From: G963674685 sp963674685
GTDB lineage: Bacteria > Lernaellota > Lernaellaia > JACKCT01
Reading direction: 5' to 3'
DNA length: 64,000 bases
NCBI GenBank assembly: GCA_963674685.2
Contig: CAXXWT010000009.1
Span: forward strand, 372,001 to 436,000
Positions 21,970 to 29,896 of this stretch are shown here, piece by piece. Positions within the stretch are counted from its first letter, which is position 1. Each line of letters begins with the position of its first letter. The position numbers were made by a program, and so were the translations under genes. A model generated the notes under the pieces. That model saw only the letters and a program-made list of their open reading frames with translations, was not told where the DNA came from and made no database searches.

Positions 21970-23400
21970 ATGAAATATACTTTGAAAGCGATGATCGTCA
22001 TCCTGGCGCTGATCATGCCGATCATGCTGGCCTGCAGTGATAACGATGACAGTGACGGCGACGATTCGGTCGATGACGGCCCGGTCGGCGGCGACCCGGA
22101 AGGGGACGGCACAGCTCTGTTCCTCTATCGCAAGGACTTCAACTACTACCTGGGCGTCCACGCCTACTCCGACCTGGGCGCCGAGCTGCTCAGGGGCTTG
22201 TGGAGCGAGGACCACGCCTGGGAGCAGATGACCAAGTTCGATGTGGGCGACGAGCAGTACATCATGGCCCACCGAAACACCTATCATACGGATACGAACG
22301 CCTGGTGGATCCAGCAGATCTACAGCACCGTCGACCTGGGACCGGTAACCGACAGCGGCACGTGGAGCCACCACTTCGATACCCTGGTCGGCTGCAAGTC
22401 GGGCGTCAACTCGTTCGTCTTCGGCCAGAACTCCGACAACAAGTACTGGTTCATCCAGCAGGTGCTGCCCGGCGGCAAGCTCGGAAACCAGACATCCAGC
22501 GGCACCTGGCACGACTATTACCCGGTCGCGGTCCCGCTGGAGATGCATGATCGGACTTACATCTATTTCCAGTCCAGCACCGACGAGTCGAGCCAGTACT
22601 ATTGGTTCATCGCCCGACTGAGCGAGGACGGACACCTCCATCAGACCGACGATGGCTATTGGAACAACCTGTATCACGCGCACACAGCCTTTGAGCTCGA
22701 CGGCATGTGGTATTTCTTCGGCATCAGAAAACCGACCGCGCATCAAGAAGGGGTCTGGTTCATCCAGCACGTGCTTCACGCCGGCACGATGGGCGCCCAG
22801 ACCGACGGCGGCACTTGGGAATTATACTATCCGACCGTGGCCTCATACGTGGCCGATGACGGCAAGCCCTACCTCTTTGTCCACAGAAACAATGATGACT
22901 ATAGCTGGAAGATCTACGAGCTGCGCGACGGCGGCAAGTTGGGCGGTCAGACCTCAAGCGGCAAACTGGAAGACTACTACGAGCACGCTTTTCCCATCGA
23001 TTTCAACACCCTCTTTCTGCACGATGACGACTGGATGTCGGCGATGAATAGCGTCATCGGCGACCGCAAGCTGACCAGTATCACGCTGCCCGGCTCCCAC
23101 GACGCGGGAGTAAACAAGCCCGTACTATCATCTCCTCAATTGCCAAGACTTCGCCAGCTCGTGCAACACCACCGCGCAGGACACCGACATCATCGGCCAG
23201 CTCGAGCGCGGATCACGCTACTTCGACATACGCCCCTACTGCGTCGATCCGATGGCCGACGACCCGACCAAATGGTCATCCTGGCGCACCGGACACTTCG
23301 ATATCATCGACGACGGCCAAATCTGGCTGGGTTGCAGTGGCGAACCCATGGAAGACGTTTTCTCCGACATCTCGGACTTCTTTTCCGGCGGCGCCCATGA
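21970..23400 (+). CDS. Lipoprotein with five-fold repeats and start of a PI-PLC-like domain (N-terminal part, frameshifted)
   Basis: The lipoprotein signal (Cys22 in MLAC) is followed by a short Asp-rich linker. Residues about 85-340 then hold five ~50-residue repeats with the core W-x-I....G.(L/M)G.QT..G.W...Y, which look like blades of a propeller-like domain. After about residue 355 comes RKLTSITLPGSHDAG, the opening of a phosphatidylinositol-specific phospholipase C X domain with its catalytic His. From about 23117 the frame turns to nonsense and the real continuation is in the +1 frame (next entry). Removing one C of the CCC at about 23118-23122 restores N-K-P-Y-Y-H-L-L. True protein coding in this frame therefore ends near 23120. 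ATG 21970 was chosen over upstream starts because it begins the signal peptide. Confidence 0.75.
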   Translation: MKYTLKAMIVILALIMPIMLACSDNDDSDGDDSVDDGPVGGDPEGDGTALFLYRKDFNYYLGVHAYSDLGAELLRGLWSEDHAWEQMTKFDVGDEQYIMAHRNTYHTDTNAWWIQQIYSTVDLGPVTDSGTWSHHFDTLVGCKSGVNSFVFGQNSDNKYWFIQQVLPGGKLGNQTSSGTWHDYYPVAVPLEMHDRTYIYFQSSTDESSQYYWFIARLSEDGHLHQTDDGYWNNLYHAHTAFELDGMWYFFGIRKPTAHQEGVWFIQHVLHAGTMGAQTDGGTWELYYPTVASYVADDGKPYLFVHRNNDDYSWKIYELRDGGKLGGQTSSGKLEDYYEHAFPIDFNTLFLHDDDWMSAMNSVIGDRKLTSITLPGSHDAGVNKPVLSSPQLPRLRQLVQHHRAGHRHHRPARARITLLRHTPLLRRSDGRRPDQMVILAHRTLRYHRRRPNLAGLQWRTHGRRFLRHLGLLFRRRP

Positions 23401-24583
23401 AAAGGAACTGGTGATCCTCAAAATCTCGCATTGCGCTGACGGTTCCAGCAGCGAGCCCAACGCGGAATGCAACAGTTCTGACTTCGATCTTATCAAGAAG
23501 CACATCAAGAACGACCTGCCCCGCCTGGTCAAGTGCAGCGACGACTGCGACCTGATGGACATGACGCTCAACGAGATTTTCGAAAAGGGAAACGTCATCG
23601 CCCTGGTCGACGGCGTTTCCAGCGATAAGGCCGACGGCATCTTCTCCTGGTCCGACAACGACCTGCCGATCTATGACCATTACTCGAACGCCGACGACCT
23701 GGACGCCATGGCCGCCGACCAGTACGACAAGCTCACGACGCAGGACAACCACAAGAACAAGCTGTTTCTGCTCTCCTGGACTCTGACCATGAGCGAGAGC
23801 GACGCTCTGGCGTGCGCAACCAATACAACGACGATCCTGAGCATGGCCCTGGATGCACGCAAAGCGCTCTTCCCCAAGGTCATCGGCGACTGGCTCGAGA
23901 AAGGCTTCATCACGCAGCAGATTTATCCGAACATCCTCTACGTCGATGCTTACGACCAGGTCGCCACGCGCGCCGCGATCTATCTGAACCTTTTCGACGA
24001 TCGAATAGTGCTGTGGCACAGCAACACGGACGGCCATCCGGGCGCCTATTACACGATGCAAGATGACGGCAATTTCGTTGTCTACACCGCCTTCGAGAAA
24101 AAGGCGCTGTGGGCCAGCGGAACCGACGGCCATCCCGACGCCACGCTGGTCATGCAGGACTTCGACGGCAACCTGGTGATCTACGACACCGACGGCAAGG
24201 CGCTGTGGGCAAGCGGAACCCAAGGCCATCCCGGCGCCACGCTGGTCATGCAGGACTTCGACGGCAACCTGGTGATTTACGACACCGACGGCAAGGCGCT
24301 GTGGTCCACGCACACCCAGGGCAATCCCGGCGCCTGGTACACGATGCAGGATGACGGCAATCTGGTCGTTTACAAGGACATCGGGGACAAGGCGCTGTGG
24401 GCGACCGGAACCGACGGCAATCCCGGCGCCGATTGCCGGATGCAGGGCGACGGCAACTTCGTGATTTACAGCGCGGACAAACAGCCGCTGTGGTCGTCCC
24501 ACACGTCCGGCCATCCCGGCGCGACCCTGGAGATGCTGGACACCGGCGATCTGCAGATCCTGAGCATGCCCTGGACCCGCTGA
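23252..24583 (+). CDS. PI-PLC-like domain plus bulb-type lectin domain (C-terminal part of the frameshifted gene)
   Basis: Continuation of the preceding gene; protein-like sequence in this frame starts near 23117 (YYHLLNCQDF), well before the first ATG at 23252. It contains GSRYFDIRPY, RTGHFDIIDDGQIWLGC and KELVILKISHC, typical of PI-PLC X barrels that cleave phosphoinositides or related phosphodiesters. The last ~190 residues are six ~32-residue bulb-lectin (mannose-binding B_lectin) repeats with the sugar-binding pattern QxDxNxVxY, for example MQDDGNFVVY. Two adjacent repeats (24141-24236 and 24237-24332) are nearly identical in DNA, so duplication is recent. Joined with the first part it would be one ~870-aa secreted lipoprotein that could bind glycans and cleave a phosphodiester. 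Confidence 0.75.
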   Translation: MADDPTKWSSWRTGHFDIIDDGQIWLGCSGEPMEDVFSDISDFFSGGAHEKELVILKISHCADGSSSEPNAECNSSDFDLIKKHIKNDLPRLVKCSDDCDLMDMTLNEIFEKGNVIALVDGVSSDKADGIFSWSDNDLPIYDHYSNADDLDAMAADQYDKLTTQDNHKNKLFLLSWTLTMSESDALACATNTTTILSMALDARKALFPKVIGDWLEKGFITQQIYPNILYVDAYDQVATRAAIYLNLFDDRIVLWHSNTDGHPGAYYTMQDDGNFVVYTAFEKKALWASGTDGHPDATLVMQDFDGNLVIYDTDGKALWASGTQGHPGATLVMQDFDGNLVIYDTDGKALWSTHTQGNPGAWYTMQDDGNLVVYKDIGDKALWATGTDGNPGADCRMQGDGNFVIYSADKQPLWSSHTSGHPGATLEMLDTGDLQILSMPWTR

Positions 24584-24977
24584 ACACGAGCGATCACCGC
24601 GAACAGAAGGCAAGGGGTTCTCTCTAAATCACCGCCGGTACGCCGCCCTCGGCTTGACGCAAAGCAAAGGCGATCTGCTCCGTCGAAAAACGCCTTTTTT
24701 CAACCTGTGCTCCTTTTTCCTGAACCCAATCGCAATCCGTTTTTTTATTAGAGTCCGACTGGTCCAAGTTTCGGGGCGCAGAACAATCTCTTTCCGGGCG
24801 AATATGTTGACGCTGCGTTTGAAAAACGGCTATTTCGGGATGGGAGCCAGTTATTTTGTCGGCCGTTAAAAAGCTCAATAAGCTGTTGAAATTTCCCTGC
24901 ATATGCTAAGGATGTTGACAGTGAAATTTGCTTGATGTCATTTTGGAAATCATTAGAAGTAATATTAAGGGAAGCGC
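24584..24977. other. Intergenic gap containing an IS3 remnant
   Basis: About 390 bp between the lectin gene and the glycosyltransferase. Apart from the IS3 OrfA fragment on the minus strand (next entry) I see no gene. AAGGGA stands before the glycosyltransferase ATG. Confidence 0.5.
24624..24701 (-). mobile_element. Truncated IS3-family transposase OrfA fragment
   Basis: Twenty-five codons on the minus strand read EKRRFSTEQIAFALRQAEGG followed by VPAVI and a stop. This matches the highly conserved start of IS3-family OrfA helix-turn-helix proteins (KRxRFTEEQIxxALRQAExG). The rest of the transposase and the inverted repeats are gone, so it is a dead remnant. It marks a past insertion immediately beside the lectin/phospholipase gene. 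Confidence 0.7.
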
Positions 24978-26168
24978 ATGAAAGTTCTGATTGTCGACAC
25001 CTCGCCGTCCATGGGCGGGAGCATTCGCAGCGGCGCCGAGTTGATCAAAGGGCTCGCGGCCGCGGGCGACGAAGTCGCCGTCACGGCGTCGAGGCACGAT
25101 CTTTTCAGGGAACTGGTCGGCGACCTGGCGCGATACTACAACGTCGAATGGGAAGGCTTTGAAAACCTTTTCGCCACGAAGCGGGAAGCCACCAAAATAC
25201 GCATTCCCGTCATCACGCAGTTGATGGAGCTGGGGCGATTGCAAAAACTCATTTCCCCGTATCTTGTGGCGGCGTTAGAGGACTTTAAACCGGATATCGT
25301 TCATCTCAACCAATTCAATATGTACTCGAGGCTGACGCTGGAAGCGGCCAAAAAGGCGGGCGTTCCATGCGTGATGCACGGAAGGGAAATCAGGCTTTAC
25401 GGCCGCAGCGAGTTGCGCCTTTTGAATTTAACCAAGCGCTGCATTTGCGTCAGCACCGAAGAAATGCGCTGTCTTGCCAGACAAAGCGGCGCTTCGGAGG
25501 ATAAATTTTCCATCGCATTCAACGGCGTGGATGTCGAGGCGTTTCGCGTGGGGCGAAATAAAGATGCGCGGAAAAAGTACGATTTGCCTGAAGAAGCGAA
25601 GCTGGCCTGCATGCTGGGGCGCGTGATTCCTTGGAAAGGGCAGGACGTCGCGATCGAGGCGTGGGCGACCGTTGTCAAAAGCGTCCCCGGCGCCGTTTTG
25701 GCCGTTGTCGGTTACGGACGTGAGGATTATCTGAAGACATGCCGTGACAAGGTCGAGCGCCTGGATCTTGGCGATTCGGTGAAATTTATCGGAGGCTTGG
25801 ACGACGTTCGCGGGTTGCTGGCCGCTTCCGATCTGCTGGTTCACGCCTCCCGCTACGCCAATCCGAAATACGGCCAGGTCGAAGCGTTCGGGCGCGTCGT
25901 GATCGAAGGCATGGCGACGGGGCTGCCCGTCGTGGCCACGCGGGCCGGCGGCGTGATAGATATCGTCGAGGACGGCGTTTCGGGCGCGCTGGTCAACCCC
26001 GGGGATCCGGATGATATGGCCGAGGCCGTCATCGGATACCTGAATGATGCCAAGAAGTCCGCGCAAACCGGCCTGGCCGCGCGCAAGAGAGTTGAAGAAA
26101 AATTTACCTCTGAAATGACGACGCAAAACATCAGATCGATTTATCAAAGCGTCGTTGAAAAACGATAA
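24978..26168 (+). CDS. Glycosyltransferase family 4 (GT-B fold)
   Basis: 396 aa, soluble. The N-terminal Rossmann domain begins VLIVDTSPSMGGS. The C-terminal donor-binding domain has LGRVIPWKGQDVAIEAW, KFIGGLDDV and the EX7E-type segment VEAFGRVVIEGMATGLPVVATRAGG, all standard for GT4 retaining transferases that build lipopolysaccharide, capsule or glycolipid sugars from nucleotide-sugar donors. Donor and acceptor cannot be told. No other glycan genes are adjacent. The ATG has AAGGGA five bases upstream. Confidence 0.9.
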   Translation: MKVLIVDTSPSMGGSIRSGAELIKGLAAAGDEVAVTASRHDLFRELVGDLARYYNVEWEGFENLFATKREATKIRIPVITQLMELGRLQKLISPYLVAALEDFKPDIVHLNQFNMYSRLTLEAAKKAGVPCVMHGREIRLYGRSELRLLNLTKRCICVSTEEMRCLARQSGASEDKFSIAFNGVDVEAFRVGRNKDARKKYDLPEEAKLACMLGRVIPWKGQDVAIEAWATVVKSVPGAVLAVVGYGREDYLKTCRDKVERLDLGDSVKFIGGLDDVRGLLAASDLLVHASRYANPKYGQVEAFGRVVIEGMATGLPVVATRAGGVIDIVEDGVSGALVNPGDPDDMAEAVIGYLNDAKKSAQTGLAARKRVEEKFTSEMTTQNIRSIYQSVVEKR

Positions 26169-26489
26169 AATACACCATATTACTGGGATAATTCGAACTT
26201 AAGAATCCTGCGCGACGCGGATTATCGCAAGCGGCATCGCACGATGAACGTATTCATGTTGGGCTCGCCATTCCTGGTATTGGTCAATATTCCTTAAAAG
26301 GACATGACCCTTTATGGGCGCAAACAGGCCGCTATGAGACCGCCGGAAATCAACGGGAATGTCGACGCGTCTTCCGGTTTATCTCTTAACGTACGGTAAT
26401 TCCGGATGAACCCTTTTTAGAGCGTTATTGACCGTGCAAGAGGGCTTTGATAGCGTTGGAACCAGGCAATGATAAATACGGGGGCTTAA
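26169..26489. other. Intergenic gap, nothing recognised
   Basis: About 320 bp without a convincing gene, hairpin or repeat. A weak TTGACC near 26429 is the only promoter-like element before the next gene, and no good -10 lies at the right distance. Confidence 0.4.
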
Positions 26490-27014
26490 ATGCGCGTTAA
26501 AGTGAAAATGCTGTTTGCGGCAATGTTTTGCGTGTTCGTGTTGCTTACCGGCATTTGCTGTTTCAGCGCCGACAAGGACGTGGACGAAAACGATGAAGAG
26601 GAATTCGGCGATGATGACGAAGATCATGTGAATGACGACGTCGATGATGATTCCGCCGATGACGATTCCGTCGACGACGACGTCAATGACGATGTCAACG
26701 ACGACGTCAATGACGACATTGATGACGACGTGAACGATGACGCCGACGACGACGCGCAGCCTCCGGTGAATTGTGAGGACATTATGGCGGCCGTGTACGA
26801 CGCCTGCGGCGACGAGTTTGTTTTCAAAAGCCCTCCGGGACAGAATTTAACCAGACAGGACGCCCTCGTTGAATGCCAGTCGGGCGATGATTTCTGGGAG
26901 TGCGTCTTTGCCTGCGTGGATGAGGTGACCGGCAGTTGCGGTGATCTGGCGAATTGCATCAACATCGACGACGGCGGGTGCAACGGATCGCTGATGTATC
27001 AAGAAGTCGCATGA
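26490..27014 (+). CDS. Small Asp-rich secreted protein or lipoprotein
   Basis: 174 aa. A hydrophobic signal (about 7-22) ends LLTGICC; the cysteine pair could be lipidated, although Ile before the first Cys is atypical. Residues about 28-92 are almost wholly Asp/Asn/Val/Glu repeats (VNDDVNDD, VDDDSADD) encoded by tandem GACGACGTCAAC-like units. The last ~80 residues form a small Cys-rich domain (about seven Cys, e.g. NCEDIMAAVYDACGDEF, CVFACVDEVTGSCGDLANC), probably disulfide-bonded. Function unknown. It ends 16 bp before the MEMO-family gene and may be co-transcribed with it. Confidence 0.75.
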   Translation: MRVKVKMLFAAMFCVFVLLTGICCFSADKDVDENDEEEFGDDDEDHVNDDVDDDSADDDSVDDDVNDDVNDDVNDDIDDDVNDDADDDAQPPVNCEDIMAAVYDACGDEFVFKSPPGQNLTRQDALVECQSGDDFWECVFACVDEVTGSCGDLANCINIDDGGCNGSLMYQEVA

Positions 27015-27029
27015 GAGGAGATTGGCGAT

Positions 27030-28277
27030 TTGATCGACTGGGATAAACCTCTGCCGCCGCTGCGCCCCGTGGAAACCTTTCCCGTTGAAATGGACCGCGG
27101 TTCGCTATTGGCCTTCAAGGATCCGGCTCGATACGCCACGGCCATGCTGACGGTGGAGCAATCCGCGGCATTCGTGGTGGCGGCGTGCGACGGGCGAACG
27201 ACTCTGCATGATCTGGCCATTTACTACAAGGAAAAAGTCGGCGCCGACTTGCCGGTGGAATCCGTGAAAAAACTGTTGATGGCTTTTGACGAGCATTGCT
27301 TTTTCGACAACGAGCGTTTCCACCAACATCGCAGAAAAGTCGATTACGCGTGGTCGGCGGCGGATACGCGTCCGGTGACGCTATTCGATTACATCGAATC
27401 CGGCGACAAGGAAAAGGCCGCCGACGACCTGCGGGGAATGCTGGACGGCTATTTTCGCGAAACCGGATACGAACCGGGCTATGAGATAAAAGCGGAGGAA
27501 AATAGCGCTGCGGCGCTCATCGCGCCGCACATCGATTACATGCGCGGGGGGAGGGTGTGGGCGGCTGCTTACGCCGAATTCGCCAAATCATTTGCCGGCG
27601 GCGGTGTCGTCATTCTCGGCACAAATCACCAGGCGCACCGATTGCCGGTCACCCTGACGCGAAAAAAGTTCGATACGCCCTTCGGCGTGATGGATATCGA
27701 CCGGGAGGCTCTTGAAACGATCGCCGAGCGAATGCCATTCGATCCTTTTGCGGATGAAATTTCCCATCGAACGGAGCATTCCATCGAACTGGCGGCGACC
27801 ATGCTGGCGTATATGCGCCCCGAGTTGAAAATCGTTCCGGTTCTTCTAGGAGGGGCGTCCGACATCATTCGCGGCGGGCAGGACAGCGGGACGGATGAGG
27901 CTCTGCTGGAACTCAGCGCGGTTTGCCGCGACCTATTGGATTCATATGGTCGGGATCTCGCGCTGATCGCTTCGGCGGATCTCGCGCACGTCGGCCGGAT
28001 GTTCGACGATGATTTCGGCGTGGACGCTGAAAAGGGAAAGATCAACAGGCAGCGCGATCTCGAAATGTTAAGCGGGCTTGTCGAGGGCGATCCCGCGGCT
28101 TTCGTAAAATACATCGCCGCGGAAAAGGGCGTCAGGAGGATCTGCGGACTGACTCCCATTTACGTGGCCGCCGAAGCGTGCGGATTGCCGTTTGAGCTTA
28201 TCGCCCACGATCAATGGATCGAGGAAAACGGCGGCGGCCTGGTCAGTTACGCGGCCTTGATCGCCAGGCGTCCTTAA
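27030..28277 (+). CDS. MEMO-family protein (AmmeMemoRadiSam protein B) with N-terminal extension
   Basis: 415 aa. Residues about 155-415 are the MEMO1 fold, related to extradiol dioxygenases: ALIAPHIDYMRGG, VVILGTNHQA, TPFGVMDID, EHSIELAATMLAY, KIVPVLLG, IASADLAHVG and a late CGLTPIYVAAE. The histidines at the metal pocket (APHID, EHSIE, DLAHVG) are kept. About 150 residues precede it, including a small winged-helix/PqqD-like segment (LTVEQSAAFVVAACDGRTTLHDLA). In many bacteria MEMO sits with an AMMECR1-domain and a radical SAM protein; neither is seen here. TTG start 27030 follows AGAGGAGA. The biochemical role is unknown. Confidence 0.85.
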   Translation: MIDWDKPLPPLRPVETFPVEMDRGSLLAFKDPARYATAMLTVEQSAAFVVAACDGRTTLHDLAIYYKEKVGADLPVESVKKLLMAFDEHCFFDNERFHQHRRKVDYAWSAADTRPVTLFDYIESGDKEKAADDLRGMLDGYFRETGYEPGYEIKAEENSAAALIAPHIDYMRGGRVWAAAYAEFAKSFAGGGVVILGTNHQAHRLPVTLTRKKFDTPFGVMDIDREALETIAERMPFDPFADEISHRTEHSIELAATMLAYMRPELKIVPVLLGGASDIIRGGQDSGTDEALLELSAVCRDLLDSYGRDLALIASADLAHVGRMFDDDFGVDAEKGKINRQRDLEMLSGLVEGDPAAFVKYIAAEKGVRRICGLTPIYVAAEACGLPFELIAHDQWIEENGGGLVSYAALIARRP

Positions 28278-28304
28278 GCGGAAACAGGATAAAATGAGAA
28301 TCAA

Positions 28305-28329
28305 AAAGGTGGCCCTTAAAGCCGCCTTT
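28305..28329. terminator. Bidirectional terminator
   Basis: AAAGGTGGC / GCCGCCTTT hairpin with a 7-nt loop, between the convergent MEMO-family gene and the barrel protein gene. It is A-rich on the left and pyrimidine-rich on the right, so it could serve both strands. Confidence 0.55.
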
Positions 28330-28359
28330 CCATTATTGACGCTATGATTTTGGCGATTC

Positions 28360-29067
28360 TTAGAACATGATTCCGCCGGTCAACAGAAGTTGCAGCGGGA
28401 CATACAGCATGGTGATCTCTACATCCGAGTCGCTGTTTTTAAGGGGATTGACCGAGTAGATCATGTCCATGCGCAACTGGCCGCCGCCGAAAAACTGCAT
28501 ACCCTGGGTCTTGACGATCTTGGCGTCCACGCCCAGAGCGCCCCACAGGCCGACGCCGCTGCCGCTGGCCGATTCGTCCCAGTCGTCGTCTTTGAAGGAC
28601 AAATAGTGCAGCCCCAGGCCGCCCATCCAATAGGGCATCACCGTTCCGGTGCGGGCGATGTATTTTCCGATGCCCACGGAGGCGCGGAACATGTTCATGC
28701 CGTAATCGAAATCGTATTCCTTGTAATCCACGCCGTCTATCGTGTCTTCGTCGAATTCCCAGGTGGCGTCGCCGCCCTGATAGGAATAGGCCAGATCCAG
28801 GTGAATGATCAGGTTGCTGGCGGCCATGAGATTGAAGTGAGCGCCGAAAATGGGTCCCATTCCGCCCTGGCCGGAAACCGAGCCTTTAAGATCCGTGTTG
28901 CTGACTTCCCAGGAACCGTACGGAATGACGCCGTAGATATAGGAGCCGACGTCGATTCCCGCCTGGAAATCTTCGCGGGATGAGGCTTTTTGCTTGGCTG
29001 TTGCGGCCGCCGGGGCGATCAAAGCAATCAGAATAATTACCGTGATGATCCATGATGCGCGTTTCAT
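28360..29067 (-). CDS. Predicted outer-membrane beta-barrel protein, unknown function
   Basis: 235 aa. The Sec signal peptide is MKRASWIITVIILIALIAPAAA with a likely cut after ATA. The mature part alternates short amphipathic strands with glycine/aromatic turns (GSYIYGVIPYG, LIIHLDLAYSYQGG, MPYWMGGLGLHYLSF) and ends in hydrophobic strands finishing IMF, a pattern typical of small eight- to ten-stranded barrels. No specific family is recognised. Start 29067 is preceded by GGGAGG at the right distance; an ATG at 29085 lies upstream of that site. Monocistronic. Confidence 0.75.
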   Translation of the reverse strand: MKRASWIITVIILIALIAPAAATAKQKASSREDFQAGIDVGSYIYGVIPYGSWEVSNTDLKGSVSGQGGMGPIFGAHFNLMAASNLIIHLDLAYSYQGGDATWEFDEDTIDGVDYKEYDFDYGMNMFRASVGIGKYIARTGTVMPYWMGGLGLHYLSFKDDDWDESASGSGVGLWGALGVDAKIVKTQGMQFFGGGQLRMDMIYSVNPLKNSDSDVEITMLYVPLQLLLTGGIMF

Positions 29068-29177
29068 ATTCGTCCTCCCATGCATATCAGGTTTTCATTG
29101 AAACGTAACTCCTGACACGTAAGTTGCATGTCGTTATTCCCGTGTCAAGTCGATGGCCTTATAAAAACAGCTTTCGA

Positions 29178-29712
29178 GGTTCTTCGAGGATTACCGTACT
29201 TTCATGACCTCCCGGCAAAAAGCTAAGAAGAAAAATTATTTTTCGCCGCCTTAAGAGGGCGGTCAACGATCCTTGACAAAACCTTTGGGATGGAAAAGCT
29301 CGTCATTTAGGGTTTTGAAAGGACATTTCCTTTTTCCAGCAGCAGAAAACCGCAAGAAACAGCCGAAAAAGCACGGGAATTATCAGCGCGTTTTCCGGTC
29401 TATTGAGCCTAGTGTCATGTCACACGTCAACAGTCGCATTCGGTCGCCGACTCATCCCGGTTGACGGCGTTATTCGTCACTCAAATATTCCCGATATTCT
29501 CGTTTCTCATGCCTTGTCAACCGGGCGCCTCGTCAACCTCTGTGCAGACAGACGACGTGTGACATGACACTAGAGGGATTACCCGCGGCCGCGATGAAAA
29601 ATGTCCTTTCAAAACCTATAAGCACAAATTCCATCCCAAAGGTTTTGTCAAGGACGAAAAATAATTTTCTTCTCCAATTCGGTAAAGTACGGTAATCATC
29701 GAAGAACCGCTT
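29178..29712. repeat. Nested inverted repeat element (MITE-like or cruciform)
   Basis: The outer arms (about 29178-29332 and 29601-29712) are inverted copies with indels. Shared blocks are GGTTCTTCGA, GATTACCGTACTTT, TTATTTTTCG, TCCTTGACAAAACCTTTGGG with ATGGAA, and GGTTTTGAAAGGACATTT. The inner arms are a perfect 20-bp inverted repeat (29409-29428 and 29554-29573, CTAGTGTCATGTCACACGTC). The centre of about 125 bp is unique. No transposase is present. It may be a non-autonomous element, two inverted copies of one repeat, or a recombination target. Confidence 0.75.
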
Positions 29713-29749
29713 TCGAGCCGCGAAAGAATCCGGATTTCCAATTGACTTG

Positions 29750-29778
29750 TTGACCTTGCCGAATCCATCGCATAGCAT
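29750..29778 (+). promoter_or_regulatory. Possible promoter of the TolB/OmpA fusion gene
   Basis: TTGACC (29750-29755) and TAGCAT (29773-29778) lie 17 bp apart, giving a leader of about 110 nt to the ATG at 29897. Confidence 0.35.
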
Positions 29779-29896
29779 GATGCAAGCCATAAAGGCGCGC
29801 CAAAAGTTGCAAACGAAAGATTGAATGACAAAAAATACGGCCGGTCATGGATCGGTTCGGATTTTTAAAATGTCGATTCAAAAGGGAGTCTGGTTC

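Larger units (their letters stand above)
29068..29896. other. 830-bp gap dominated by nested inverted repeats
   Basis: No gene is supported. It consists largely of the nested inverted-repeat element (next entry) plus a promoter for the TolB-like gene near its right end. Short open frames inside it are reflections of the repeat arms. Confidence 0.6.

Noticed and set aside
24624..24902. Full-length protein of about 92 aa on the minus strand at the IS3 remnant
   Set aside because: Only the last 25 codons resemble OrfA. The upstream part is random sequence and has no start signal.
29271..29300. TTGACA in the left arm of the nested inverted repeat as a promoter
   Set aside because: No acceptable -10 lies 16-18 bp away, and the same sequence recurs in the other arm, so it is better seen as part of the repeat.
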